Origin: Streptomyces tauricus
GTDB taxonomy: Bacteria; Actinomycetota; Actinomycetes; Streptomycetales; Streptomycetaceae
NCBI RefSeq assembly: GCF_014650955.1
Contig: NZ_BMVY01000002.1
Span: forward strand, 310,001-374,000
DNA length: 64,000 bases
Direction of reading: 5' to 3'
The number at the start of each line of letters is the position of its first letter. The first letter of the stretch is position 1. The notes beneath the pieces were generated by a model, which saw only the letters and a program-made list of their open reading frames with translations, ran no database searches and had not been told where the DNA came from. The position numbers and the translations under genes are program-made. Shown one piece after another: positions 23,139-30,962 of the stretch.

Positions 23139-24116
23139 GTGGTCAAGCTCTCCGTCATCGTGCCGTTCTACAACGTGCAGCAATATGCGCCCGACACCCT
23201 GAAGAGTCTGCGTGCCAACGCACGCGACGACTTCGAGTTCATTCTCGTCGACGACTGCTCCCGCGACGAGACGCCGGACATCCTCGCGCGCGCGGAGCGC
23301 GAGCTCCCGGGCGCGGTGCATGTCAGACACGAGCAGAACGGAGGACTGGCCACCGCGCGCAACACCGGCATCGACGCGGCACGTGGCGAGTACCTCACGT
23401 TCCTCGACGGGGACGACTGGCTCGCCCCCGGCTATTACGAGCAACTGCTCGCCTCCATCGAGGGGTTGGGCTGCGACTTCGTGCGCACGGACCATGTCCA
23501 GTGCACCGCGCGGGCCCGCACCATCCACCGTGTGCCGTACGGCAGGCGCGGTGTCGTCCTCGATCCGCGCGAGGCGATCCTGCCCGCCGACCGCTCCACC
23601 TCCGTCGACTACGCGTACGCGTGGGCCGGCATCTACCACCGCAGACTGGCCGACCGGGGCCTGCTGCACTTCACCGACGGGCTGCGCACGGCCGAGGACC
23701 GGCCGTGGATCTGGAAGCTGCACCGGGAGGCGGAGTCGTTCGCCACGGTGGGCCTGCTCGGGGTGTTCTACCGGCGCGGTGTCGCCTCGTCGCTGACGCA
23801 GATCGGTGACGTACGGCAGCTCGATTTCATTCGCGCGTTCGACCAGGTGATAAGCGAGACGGCACAGGACCGGGACGCGGATAAACTCCTGCCGAAGGCC
23901 GTGCGGACCTACTGTGCGATTATTTCCCATCACCTGGGATCCATCGAAAGGTTCGAGCCGCCAGTGGCACGAAAACTGAAGTCGATGAGTGCCGTCGCAT
24001 TGCGGCGTATGCCGCAGGACGTCCTCGATGACGCCCTCGACTCCATGGACATACAGCGCGCGACGCGACTGCGTCGGCTGCGTCGCCGGCCCGCCGCCGC
24101 GGGGGTGTCCGCGTGA
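23139..24116 (+). CDS. Family 2 glycosyltransferase
   Basis: A 325-residue GT-A enzyme. The N-terminus KLSVIVPFYNVQQYAPDTL, ILVDDCSRDETPDILA, the GLATARNTGIDAA segment and the metal-binding LTFLDGDDWL (DxD-like, about residues 91-100) are typical GT2 motifs. The last 75 residues are basic and probably associate with the membrane surface. The likely role is adding a linking or side-chain hexose to the nonulosonate polymer. GTG 23139 appears leaderless. Its 3' half uses unusual ATT, ATA and AAA codons compared with its neighbours. The gene overlaps the downstream polysialyltransferase-like gene by GTGA, so the two are coupled. Confidence 0.9.
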   Translation: MVKLSVIVPFYNVQQYAPDTLKSLRANARDDFEFILVDDCSRDETPDILARAERELPGAVHVRHEQNGGLATARNTGIDAARGEYLTFLDGDDWLAPGYYEQLLASIEGLGCDFVRTDHVQCTARARTIHRVPYGRRGVVLDPREAILPADRSTSVDYAYAWAGIYHRRLADRGLLHFTDGLRTAEDRPWIWKLHREAESFATVGLLGVFYRRGVASSLTQIGDVRQLDFIRAFDQVISETAQDRDADKLLPKAVRTYCAIISHHLGSIERFEPPVARKLKSMSAVALRRMPQDVLDDALDSMDIQRATRLRRLRRRPAAAGVSA

Positions 24117-25447
24117 CCACCCAGATCTTCATGGCGTCGACGCTGTACGGCACGGCGACGCTCGCCGCGGCCGTCGACGCCGACTGCTTCCGCCCCGCCG
24201 ACCGGCGCATCCTGCTGGTCTCCAACAACTCGGCGACACCCGAGACGACACCCGGCGTCGACGAGATGCCCGGTTTCACGCAGTTGCGCGGCCGCTTCGA
24301 CGACGTGCTGTCGTGGAACGAGACCATCTCCCCGTTCCACCCCGGCGGCTGGGCCCCGCGGCTCGACGACGTACCGCTGTGGGAGCGCCATCTGCGGCTC
24401 GCCTGGGGGCTCGGCGACGACGACGTCGAACTGATCGTCGAGTCGATCCAGGTGCACCCCGCGCTGGGCCTCACCCAGATCTTCATGGGCGCCCCCGTCA
24501 CCGTCTACGCCGACGGCCTGATGAGCTACGGCCCGACCCGCAACAAGATCGACCCGCTGGTCGGCACCCGCATCGACCGGCTCCTCCACCTCGACCTGGT
24601 GCCGGGGCTCACCCCGCTGCTGCTCACGGAGTTCGGTGTCGGACCGGAGATCGTGCCGACCGCGGTCTTCACCGACGTCCTGACCGAACTCGTCAAGACG
24701 GGCGACGAGTTGCCCGCCATCGACGAACCGGCCCTGCTGCTCGGCCAGTACCTCTCCGCCCTCGGCATCCTCACCGCCGAGGAGGAGGAGGACCTGCACG
24801 TACGGATGCTCAAGGGCGCCGTCGAACTCGGGCACGAGCGGCTGGTGTTCAAGCCGCACCCGAGCGCACCGGCCCGCTGGTCGCGCGCCCTGGAGAAGGA
24901 GGCCGAGCGGATCGGCGCCGACCTCACGGTGCTCGACACCCCGGTCCTAGCCGAGGTGCTCTACCAGCGGATGCGTCCCGCGCTCGTCGTGGGCTGCTTC
25001 TCCACCGCCCTGCTCACCGCCTCCGCGCTGTACGGCCTCCCGGTCGCCCGCATCGGCACCGAGCCGCTCCTCGAACGCCTCACCCCGTACGAGAACAGCA
25101 ACCGCATCCCCGTCACGATCGTGGACGCGCTGCTCCCGGAGCTGACGGACCGCACGGCGGTCACCGAACAGCGCCAGGGCATGACCGCCGACGAACTGTC
25201 CGAGCTGGTACGGGCCGTGGGCTTCGCCATGCAGCCCAAGATCTACCCGGACACCCGGGCGGGCGCCGAGCAGTATCTGACACGGCGGCTGAACGACCAC
25301 ACCTGGCGCTACTTCAAGCGCCGGCGCCTCACCTCGCTGGGACTGCCCGGCGCGGTACCGGCGCAGCTCGCCTTCATCCCGCGCAATGCGACCGTACGGC
25401 GTGTGGCCAAGCGCGCCCGATCCCTGAAGAGGGCCACACTCGGATGA
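24113..25447 (+). CDS. Polysialyltransferase-family protein (second)
   Basis: A 444-residue member of the bacterial alpha-2,8-polysialyltransferase family, cytoplasmic and probably membrane-associated. Key elements are TVYADGLMSYGPTRN (acidic loop), RLVFKPHPSAPARWSR with the family HP motif (about residues 245-250), and VGCFSTALLTASALYGLPVA. These motifs are more canonical here than in the first copy at 17.9-19.2 kb. It probably polymerises CMP-activated nonulosonate into a wall glycopolymer. The start overlaps the GT2 stop and its stop overlaps the acyltransferase start, so the three plus-strand genes form a tight operon. Confidence 0.85.
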   Translation: MTTQIFMASTLYGTATLAAAVDADCFRPADRRILLVSNNSATPETTPGVDEMPGFTQLRGRFDDVLSWNETISPFHPGGWAPRLDDVPLWERHLRLAWGLGDDDVELIVESIQVHPALGLTQIFMGAPVTVYADGLMSYGPTRNKIDPLVGTRIDRLLHLDLVPGLTPLLLTEFGVGPEIVPTAVFTDVLTELVKTGDELPAIDEPALLLGQYLSALGILTAEEEEDLHVRMLKGAVELGHERLVFKPHPSAPARWSRALEKEAERIGADLTVLDTPVLAEVLYQRMRPALVVGCFSTALLTASALYGLPVARIGTEPLLERLTPYENSNRIPVTIVDALLPELTDRTAVTEQRQGMTADELSELVRAVGFAMQPKIYPDTRAGAEQYLTRRLNDHTWRYFKRRRLTSLGLPGAVPAQLAFIPRNATVRRVAKRARSLKRATLG

Positions 25448-26625
25448 GCACCGTGGAATCGTCGCCCGCCCTGACGTCCTCCCCGGGGGCGGACTCCGCT
25501 CCCGGAGCGGGCGCCTCCGTGGAGACGGGTGACAGCGCGCCTGTCCCTCCCCGGATAGTTCCCAAGAAGCACGCCCCGCGCCTGCGCGCGCTGGACGGGC
25601 TTCGGCTGATCGCCGCGCTGATGGTCGCCGCGTACCACTACGGCGGCCGGGACGGCGAGGTGACCGGGGCCTGGGGCACCTCGCCGCAGCTCCAGTTCCC
25701 CACCCTGCACACCTGGTTCGCGTACGGCTGCCTTGGTGTGCAGATCTTCTTCGTGATCAGCGGCTTCGTGATCTGCATGAGCGGCTGGGGACGGAGCCTG
25801 CGCTCGTTCTTCGCCTCGCGGGTCTCGCGGCTGATGCCGGCGTACTGGGCGGCGATCGTCATCGTCACGGCCGTCTTCGCGCTGCCCGTGGTCGCGTACC
25901 ACGCCGTCTCGCCCAGCGACGCGCTGGTGAACCTGACGCTCATGCAGCAACCGCTGGGCGCCGACCGGGTGCTCGGCGTCTGCTGGACGCTCTGGGCCGA
26001 GGTCCGCTTCTACGCGCTGTTCGCGCTCTGTGTGGTCCTGCCCGGCGCGACCCGGCAGCGCGTGATCCTGTTCTGCGCGGGCTGGACCCTCGCCGCGGCC
26101 ATCGCCCAGGAGGCGCGGGAGCCGCTGCTCGACCTGATCCTGATGCCCGAGTACGCGCCGTTCTTCATCGGCGGTGTCGGCCTCTATCTCGTGCACCGCG
26201 ACCGGCGTGACGCGTACGCCTGGGGCATCGTGCTGGTGAGCTGGCTGATCGGCCAGCACTACGCGGTGGCGAGGCTGTGGCACGCGCCCGACCCGCAGTT
26301 CTTCTCCAACCGCAGCTCGACCGGGATCATCCTCGTCGTCACCCTGGGCTTCGTGGCGGTCGCCGCGGTCGCGCTGGGCTGGCTGAACCGGGCGAACTGG
26401 CCGTGGCTGACGGTGGCCGGGGCGCTGACGTACCCCTTCTACCTGGTCCACGAGCACCTGGGCTGGGTCGCCATCAAGGCCTACCACCAGAGCCTGGGCA
26501 TCCCGTCGTACGCGACGGCGCTGCTGACGGTCGTGACGATGCTGATCCTGGCCTGGCTGCTGAACCGCTTCGTCGAGGACCGGCTGACCCCGCGGCTGCG
26601 CTCGGCCCTGTCGAAACCACGCTGA
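25444..26625 (+). CDS. Acyltransferase family 3 (OafA/YrhL-type) membrane protein
   Basis: A 393-residue membrane O-acyltransferase. A 45-residue Ser/Ala/Pro-rich cytoplasmic tail precedes RLRALDGLRLIAALMVAAYH, the family signature whose His is catalytic. CLGVQIFFVISGFVICMSGW and about ten hydrophobic segments follow. It likely acetylates or acylates a sugar of the surface polymer made by its neighbours. ATG 25444 overlaps the preceding stop as ATGA. An expanded reading of the same frame further upstream is antisense-like shadow of the preceding gene and is not used. Confidence 0.92.
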   Translation: MSTVESSPALTSSPGADSAPGAGASVETGDSAPVPPRIVPKKHAPRLRALDGLRLIAALMVAAYHYGGRDGEVTGAWGTSPQLQFPTLHTWFAYGCLGVQIFFVISGFVICMSGWGRSLRSFFASRVSRLMPAYWAAIVIVTAVFALPVVAYHAVSPSDALVNLTLMQQPLGADRVLGVCWTLWAEVRFYALFALCVVLPGATRQRVILFCAGWTLAAAIAQEAREPLLDLILMPEYAPFFIGGVGLYLVHRDRRDAYAWGIVLVSWLIGQHYAVARLWHAPDPQFFSNRSSTGIILVVTLGFVAVAAVALGWLNRANWPWLTVAGALTYPFYLVHEHLGWVAIKAYHQSLGIPSYATALLTVVTMLILAWLLNRFVEDRLTPRLRSALSKPR

Positions 26626-26672
26626 ACCCGTACCGGCCCGGGCCGGACGTCAGGCCCCGGGCCGGGCGTCCG

Positions 26673-26753
26673 GCTCAGCCGGTTTCCAGGTCGGACCGGA
26701 CGTCCCGCTCAGCCGGTATCCGGCTCCGGCCGGCGTTCGGCTCAGCCGGTTCC
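26673..26753. repeat. Three short direct repeats GCTCAGCCGGT
   Basis: GCTCAGCCGGT followed by TTCC, ATCC or TCC occurs at 26673, 26707 and 26740, filling the convergent gap between the acyltransferase and TetR genes and running into the last codons of the TetR gene. Each contains the CCGG core of a small inverted repeat and may aid termination. Confidence 0.5.
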
Positions 26754-27383
26754 GCGGCCGGCCTCGATCCCGGCCAGCAGTAGCGCGAGCCCTTCCTCGA
26801 AGCCCTCGTCGTACCCCTCGAAGATCACCGCACCCGCGGCCGCCGACAGGGGGTGGTCGGCGAGCCGCTCGGCGCGCGCGTCCATGTCGTACCCCTCGCG
26901 GCGCTCCCCCGGCAGGGGATACACGCCCTGCTCCTCGGTGACGAAGCCCAGCGTGTACAGGTACGCGGTGGTGAAGGCGCGTACCGCCTGCCGGAGGGTG
27001 AACCCGGCGTCCACGAGGGCGCGCAGGTTCTCCTCCATCTGGGCGGCGTGCACGGTGCCGGTGAAGCGCGAGCCGCTGAAGACCTTGGCCCCGTCGCGAT
27101 AGCTCAGCAGCGCGGCGCGCAGACCGCGGTTGGCCGTCAGGAGCCGCTCGCGCCAGTCCGTGTCCGGCGGGATCGGGGTACCGGCGATCATCCGCCGGTA
27201 CATCTCCGTCGCCATCTCGTCCAGCAGCGCCTGTTTGTCCTTGAAGTGCCAGTAGAGGGCGGGCGCCTTGACGTCCAGCTCCTTGGCGATGACGCGGAGG
27301 CTGAGGCCGTTCAGGCCGACCTCGTTCAGCAGACGCAACGCCGTGTCGGCCACCAGCGCTCGGTCGATCTTCCCTACAGCCAC
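26742..27383 (-). CDS. TetR-family repressor (TetR_C type)
   Basis: A 213-residue repressor. The helix-turn-helix region is GLSLRVIAKELDVKAPALYW (about residues 25-44), followed by HFKDKQALLDEMA. The C-terminal ligand domain is of the tetracycline-repressor type. It is divergent from the FAD monooxygenase, and the 98-bp gap carries two CTTAACGNCGTTAAG palindromes. It therefore very likely represses that gene and itself. TAGGGT stands 6 nt before GTG 27383, so its own transcript is probably leaderless. Confidence 0.93.
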   Translation of the reverse strand: MAVGKIDRALVADTALRLLNEVGLNGLSLRVIAKELDVKAPALYWHFKDKQALLDEMATEMYRRMIAGTPIPPDTDWRERLLTANRGLRAALLSYRDGAKVFSGSRFTGTVHAAQMEENLRALVDAGFTLRQAVRAFTTAYLYTLGFVTEEQGVYPLPGERREGYDMDARAERLADHPLSAAAGAVIFEGYDEGFEEGLALLLAGIEAGRGTG

Positions 27384-27389
27384 GGTCGC

Positions 27390-27395
27390 ACCCTA
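27390..27395 (-). promoter_or_regulatory. -10-like hexamer of TetR gene
   Basis: TAGGGT on the minus strand, 6 nt before GTG 27383, agrees with the TANNNT -10 form and implies a leaderless mRNA. Confidence 0.45.
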
Positions 27396-27410
27396 TCCGG
27401 AGGCCCCTCC

Positions 27411-27440
27411 TTGACAGCTTAACGCCGTTAAGTGCATTCT
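27411..27440 (+). promoter_or_regulatory. Promoter of the FAD monooxygenase gene
   Basis: A consensus -35 box TTGACA (27411-27416) is followed after 18 bp by CATTCT (27435-27440). Operator 1 lies inside the spacer, so repressor binding would exclude RNA polymerase. Confidence 0.7.
27418..27432. promoter_or_regulatory. TetR operator 1
   Basis: CTTAACGCCGTTAAG is a perfect 7-bp inverted repeat around one centre base, in the -35/-10 spacer of the monooxygenase promoter. Confidence 0.8.
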
Positions 27441-27454
27441 CGACCCACAAGGAA

Positions 27455-27469
27455 CTTAACGACGTTAAG
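27455..27469. promoter_or_regulatory. TetR operator 2
   Basis: CTTAACGACGTTAAG differs from operator 1 only at the centre base. Centres are 37 bp apart. It overlaps the start of the Shine-Dalgarno AAGGAG at 27467-27472. Confidence 0.8.
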
Positions 27470-27481
27470 GAGATGGCTGCC

Positions 27482-29053
27482 GTGAACCCTGGGGACAGCA
27501 CCGCCACACCCGCCGAGACCGACGTCCTGATCGTGGGCGCCGGGCCCACCGGACTCGCCCTCGCGCTCGACCTCGCCCGGCACGGCGTCCGCGCCCTCGT
27601 CGTGGAGCGGGCCGACGCCCTCTTCCCCGGCTCACGGGGCAAGGGGATCCAGCCGCGCACGCAGGAGGTCTTCGACGACCTCGGCGTGCTGGACGCGCTC
27701 CGGGCCGGCGGCGGCACGTACCCCGTCGGAATGGTCTGGAAGGACGGGCGGCGGCAGGGTGAGCACCGGATGTTCGACGAGGTCGAGGCGACGGAGGCCG
27801 ACCCGTACGCGGGCTTCGCGCTGATGGTCCCGCAGTGGAGGACGCAGGAGATCCTGTACGCGCGCCTGGTCGAGCTGGGCGGCGGTGTCGCCTTCGGCCG
27901 GGAGCTGGTGGGCCTCGTCCAGGACGCCGACGGGGTGACGGCGGACTTCGCGTCCGGCCCGCCGGTGCGCGCCCGCTATGCCGTCGCCGCGGACGGCGGC
28001 CGGTCGGCAGTGCGGCGCGCGCTGGGCATCGGGATGACCGGCGAGACGGTGGACCCGGCTCCCGCAGTGGTCGCGGACATCCGCGTGAGCGGCCTCGACC
28101 GCGACAACTGGCACTTCTTCCCGCCGACCGGGCCCACCGGGCCCGCTGACGGCGAGGGCGACAAGGGCAACAAGAGTGACAAGGGTGACAAAGGTGGCAA
28201 GGGCCGCAAGGGTGGTGGTGGTCTCGGGGGCGACTTCCTGGGGATCTGCCCGCTTCCCCACACCGAGGACTTCCAGCTGGCGGCCGGCTTCTCGGACCCG
28301 TCCACCGAGCCGGACCTGTCCCTCGACGGCATCCGCAAGCTGGTCGCCACACGCACGCACCTGTCGGCGGACGACGTGACCGAGGTCCGCTGGGCCTCCG
28401 ACTTCCGGCCGCGGGCCGCGATGGCGGACCGGTTCCGGGACGGGCGGGTCTTCCTGGCGGGCGACGCGGCCCATGTCCACTCGCCCGCGGGCGGCCAGGG
28501 CCTCAACACCAGCGTCCAGGACGTCTACAACCTCGCCTGGAAGCTCGCGGCCGTGCTGCGGGGAGCCGCTCCGGCGGCCCTCCTCGACTCGTACGAGGAG
28601 GAGCGGATGCCGATCGCCGCGCAGATGCTGGGCCTGTCCACCGGCGTCCACCGCGGCGAGGTACGGCGCGGCGCGGCCACCCAGCAGCTCGGCCTCGGCT
28701 ACCGGGGCTCCGCGCTGGCGGTGGAAACCCGTGCGGACCTGCCCGAGGAGGCCCTCCGGGCGGGCGACCGCGCACCGGACGGAAACCGGGCCGGGATCCG
28801 CCTCTTCGACGCCTTCCGCGGCCCGCACTGGACGCTGCTCACGGTCGGCACGGACACGGAGGTGCCGGAGCTACCCGGCACCCGCACGGTCCGCTTCCCG
28901 GCCTACGAGGCGTACGGAACCGGGGTGTTCCTCGTCAGGCCCGACGGTTACGTGGGCTGGGCGGGCGAGTCGGACGGGTCGATCGGCTCGGCCGGGTCGA
29001 TCGGATCGGCGCGGGGACTGGCGGAGTACGCGGCGCGCGTGGGCGTCGCCTGA
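27482..29053 (+). CDS. FAD-dependent aromatic-type monooxygenase
   Basis: A 523-residue flavin hydroxylase of the PheA/TfdB/rifampicin-monooxygenase family. FAD-binding motifs are VLIVGAGPTGLALALDLARH near the N-terminus, the middle DGGRSAVRRALG, and the GDAAHVHSPAGGQGLNTSVQ motif. An in-frame Lys/Gly-rich insert, rich in DKG and KGG triplets, lies at about residues 219-252 in the substrate domain. A second repeat, GSIGSAGSIGSA, lies near the C-terminus. GTG 27482 is chosen because AAGGAG ends 9 nt before it; an ATG three codons earlier abuts that Shine-Dalgarno. It is probably repressed by the divergent TetR protein and may inactivate an aromatic antibiotic. Confidence 0.9.
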   Translation: MNPGDSTATPAETDVLIVGAGPTGLALALDLARHGVRALVVERADALFPGSRGKGIQPRTQEVFDDLGVLDALRAGGGTYPVGMVWKDGRRQGEHRMFDEVEATEADPYAGFALMVPQWRTQEILYARLVELGGGVAFGRELVGLVQDADGVTADFASGPPVRARYAVAADGGRSAVRRALGIGMTGETVDPAPAVVADIRVSGLDRDNWHFFPPTGPTGPADGEGDKGNKSDKGDKGGKGRKGGGGLGGDFLGICPLPHTEDFQLAAGFSDPSTEPDLSLDGIRKLVATRTHLSADDVTEVRWASDFRPRAAMADRFRDGRVFLAGDAAHVHSPAGGQGLNTSVQDVYNLAWKLAAVLRGAAPAALLDSYEEERMPIAAQMLGLSTGVHRGEVRRGAATQQLGLGYRGSALAVETRADLPEEALRAGDRAPDGNRAGIRLFDAFRGPHWTLLTVGTDTEVPELPGTRTVRFPAYEAYGTGVFLVRPDGYVGWAGESDGSIGSAGSIGSARGLAEYAARVGVA

Positions 29054-29084
29054 GCCCTGCCCTGGACGGAACCCGGACGGGAAC

Positions 29085-29738
29085 TCAGACGGAACTGGCG
29101 AGCGACAGCTTCACGGCGAAGCCCAGGAAGAGCGCGCCGGCGGCGGAGGTGGCCCCCGCGGAGAGCCGCCTGCGCCGCCGGAAGGCCGCCGCCAGCTTCG
29201 TCCCGCCGAATATCAGCGCGCTGAGGTAGAGGAAGCTCGCGATCTGGGCGAAGACGCCTAGCACGACGAACGAGAGGGCCGGATACGCGTAACCGGGATC
29301 GACGAACTGGACGAAAAAGGCCACGAAGAACAGGATCGCCTTCGGGTTGAACAGGCTGATGACGAGCGCCCGCCGGAAGGGTCGCTCCTCGACGGCGGGC
29401 ACAGCGGCCTCCGCGGCCTCGTCCCGCTCCCGCCGCGTCCGCCACATCTGCCACGCGGCCCGCAGCATCCCGAACGCCAGCCAGGTCAGATACCCGGCGC
29501 CCGCGTACTTCACGATCCCGAACAGCAGGGCGTTGGCCTGCAGCAGGGACGCGACACCGGCCGCGGACAGCGTCATCAGCACGGCGTCACCGCACCAGAC
29601 ACCGGCGGAGGCCTGATACCCGGTCCTGATCCCCCGCCGCGCGGCGACGGACAGCACGTAGAGCGAGTTGGGCCCCGGCAACAGCACAATCAGTACGAGA
29701 CCCACGAGATAGGTGGGGAGATCGGTTACGCCAAGCAT
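29085..29738 (-). CDS. LysE/RhtB-family amino acid exporter
   Basis: A 217-residue membrane protein with six hydrophobic segments. The N-terminus LPTYLVGLVLIVLLPGPNSL carries the family PGPN motif, and LVISLFNPKAILFFVAFFVQ carries the NPK motif, both typical of LysE/LeuE-type exporters. A charged loop of about 25 residues separates the halves. ATG 29738 is family-like at the N-terminus. It is convergent with the monooxygenase gene (31-bp gap) and divergent from the L,D-transpeptidase. The substrate is probably a neutral or basic amino acid, unproven. Confidence 0.92.
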   Translation of the reverse strand: MLGVTDLPTYLVGLVLIVLLPGPNSLYVLSVAARRGIRTGYQASAGVWCGDAVLMTLSAAGVASLLQANALLFGIVKYAGAGYLTWLAFGMLRAAWQMWRTRRERDEAAEAAVPAVEERPFRRALVISLFNPKAILFFVAFFVQFVDPGYAYPALSFVVLGVFAQIASFLYLSALIFGGTKLAAAFRRRRRLSAGATSAAGALFLGFAVKLSLASSV

Positions 29739-29866
29739 GAGAGGCAGTGTCGCATCCGGGTAGGACACCGCACGATGGGGTTCCGCGGATGAGACAGCCG
29801 CTCGGAGGTCACCACGGCACATCGATGGCGATCGGTGACCGGATCGATGAGCGGCGGGGGGTTCAA

Positions 29867-30715
29867 ATGCGTACATCAGGTGTGTGGAGATCAGTCGGAG
29901 CGGCGACGGCGCTGGCGGTGCTCGCCGTGGTGAGCGGGTGCACCATCCAGCCCGCGGGCCCGCCGGGCGCCTCACCGGCCGGTTCGCCGTCCACCGGTGC
30001 GCCGTCGTCCGCCGGTGCGTCGCCACCGGCCGGCCGTTCGCCGGGCGACGCCAAGCCGCCGGATTCCGCCGGGCAGCCCGCGCCGAAGGTCCTGTGGTCG
30101 CCGGGCGACCGGGGCGGCGGCGTACGGGAGTTGCAGGCCCGGCTGCGACAGGTGCTGTGGCTCTACGAGGGGCCGACGGGGACGTACGACGCCTCGACGG
30201 TCTACGCGGTCAAGGGTTTCCAGGGCAAGCGCGGCCTGCCGAGGACCGGTACCACGGACTCGGTGACCTGGCAGCGACTGCTGGGGATGACCGACGAGCC
30301 GGGCAAGTGGGACCTGTACGCGTCGGGCGGCCAGCCGGCCGCGAAGCCGGACCCGCGCTGTCTGACGGGCCGGGTGCTGTGCATCAGCAAGACCAGCCGC
30401 ACCCTGCGCTGGATGATCGACGGCCGGACGGTCTCGACGATGGCGGTGCGCTTCGGCACGGAGTACACGCCCACCCGGGAAGGTGTCTTCAACGTCTACT
30501 TCAAGTCGCGCCATCATGTGTCGACGCTCTACGACTCACCCATGCCGTACGCGATGTTCTTCAGCGGCGGCCAGGCGGTCCACTACTCCGCGGACTTCGC
30601 GGGGACGGGCTACTACGGCGGCTCGCACGGCTGTGTGAACGTACGGGACGAGAGCAAGATCGCGACGGTGTTCTCGCAGGTGAGGGACGGCGACAAGGTC
30701 GTCGTCTACTGGTGA
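29867..30715 (+). CDS. L,D-transpeptidase lipoprotein with peptidoglycan-binding domain
   Basis: A 282-residue extracytoplasmic enzyme forming 3-3 cross-links or acting on peptidoglycan stems. The signal peptide ends in a lipobox-like VVSGC. A Pro/Ser/Ala-rich linker (about 25-65) leads to a PG_binding_1 domain (about 75-135, VRELQARLRQVLWLYEGPTG). The YkuD domain follows (about 160-280), with catalytic SHGCVNV and YSADF. ATG 29867 lies after a GGGGGG stretch. A strong terminator follows at 30742-30780. It fits with the other wall enzymes of the window (PGRP amidase, D,D-carboxypeptidase). Confidence 0.93.
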   Translation: MRTSGVWRSVGAATALAVLAVVSGCTIQPAGPPGASPAGSPSTGAPSSAGASPPAGRSPGDAKPPDSAGQPAPKVLWSPGDRGGGVRELQARLRQVLWLYEGPTGTYDASTVYAVKGFQGKRGLPRTGTTDSVTWQRLLGMTDEPGKWDLYASGGQPAAKPDPRCLTGRVLCISKTSRTLRWMIDGRTVSTMAVRFGTEYTPTREGVFNVYFKSRHHVSTLYDSPMPYAMFFSGGQAVHYSADFAGTGYYGGSHGCVNVRDESKIATVFSQVRDGDKVVVYW

Positions 30716-30741
30716 CGGCCGTGCGGCGGAGAAGGTGTGCG

Positions 30742-30780
30742 GGCGCGGGCGGGACCGGGGGAACGTGTCCCGCCCGCGCC
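30742..30780 (+). terminator. Intrinsic terminator after L,D-transpeptidase
   Basis: A perfect 14-bp stem (GGCGCGGGCGGGAC at 30742-30755, complement at 30767-30780) with an 11-nt loop, followed directly by TTTTG. Confidence 0.9.
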
Positions 30781-30962
30781 TTTTGTGCACTGAGCCGTGA
30801 GTACGGGGGGAACCCCGGCTCGTGCGCCAGCCGATGACCAGTCGGCTCGCTTAGTACTGCGTCGGGACGGCTGAAAACGTCACACCGGGCCAGCGCACGC
30901 GGGCGGACCGGGCGAAAACGCGGGCCGGAGACGGCGGTGCGGGTCGACGGCGGCGGTGCAGG

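Noticed and set aside
17924-26625. Host-mimicking sialic acid capsule
   Set aside because: No epimerase or ManNAc-forming gene is present and NeuA carries a phosphatase domain. In a soil actinomycete a Kdn wall polymer is the better reading.
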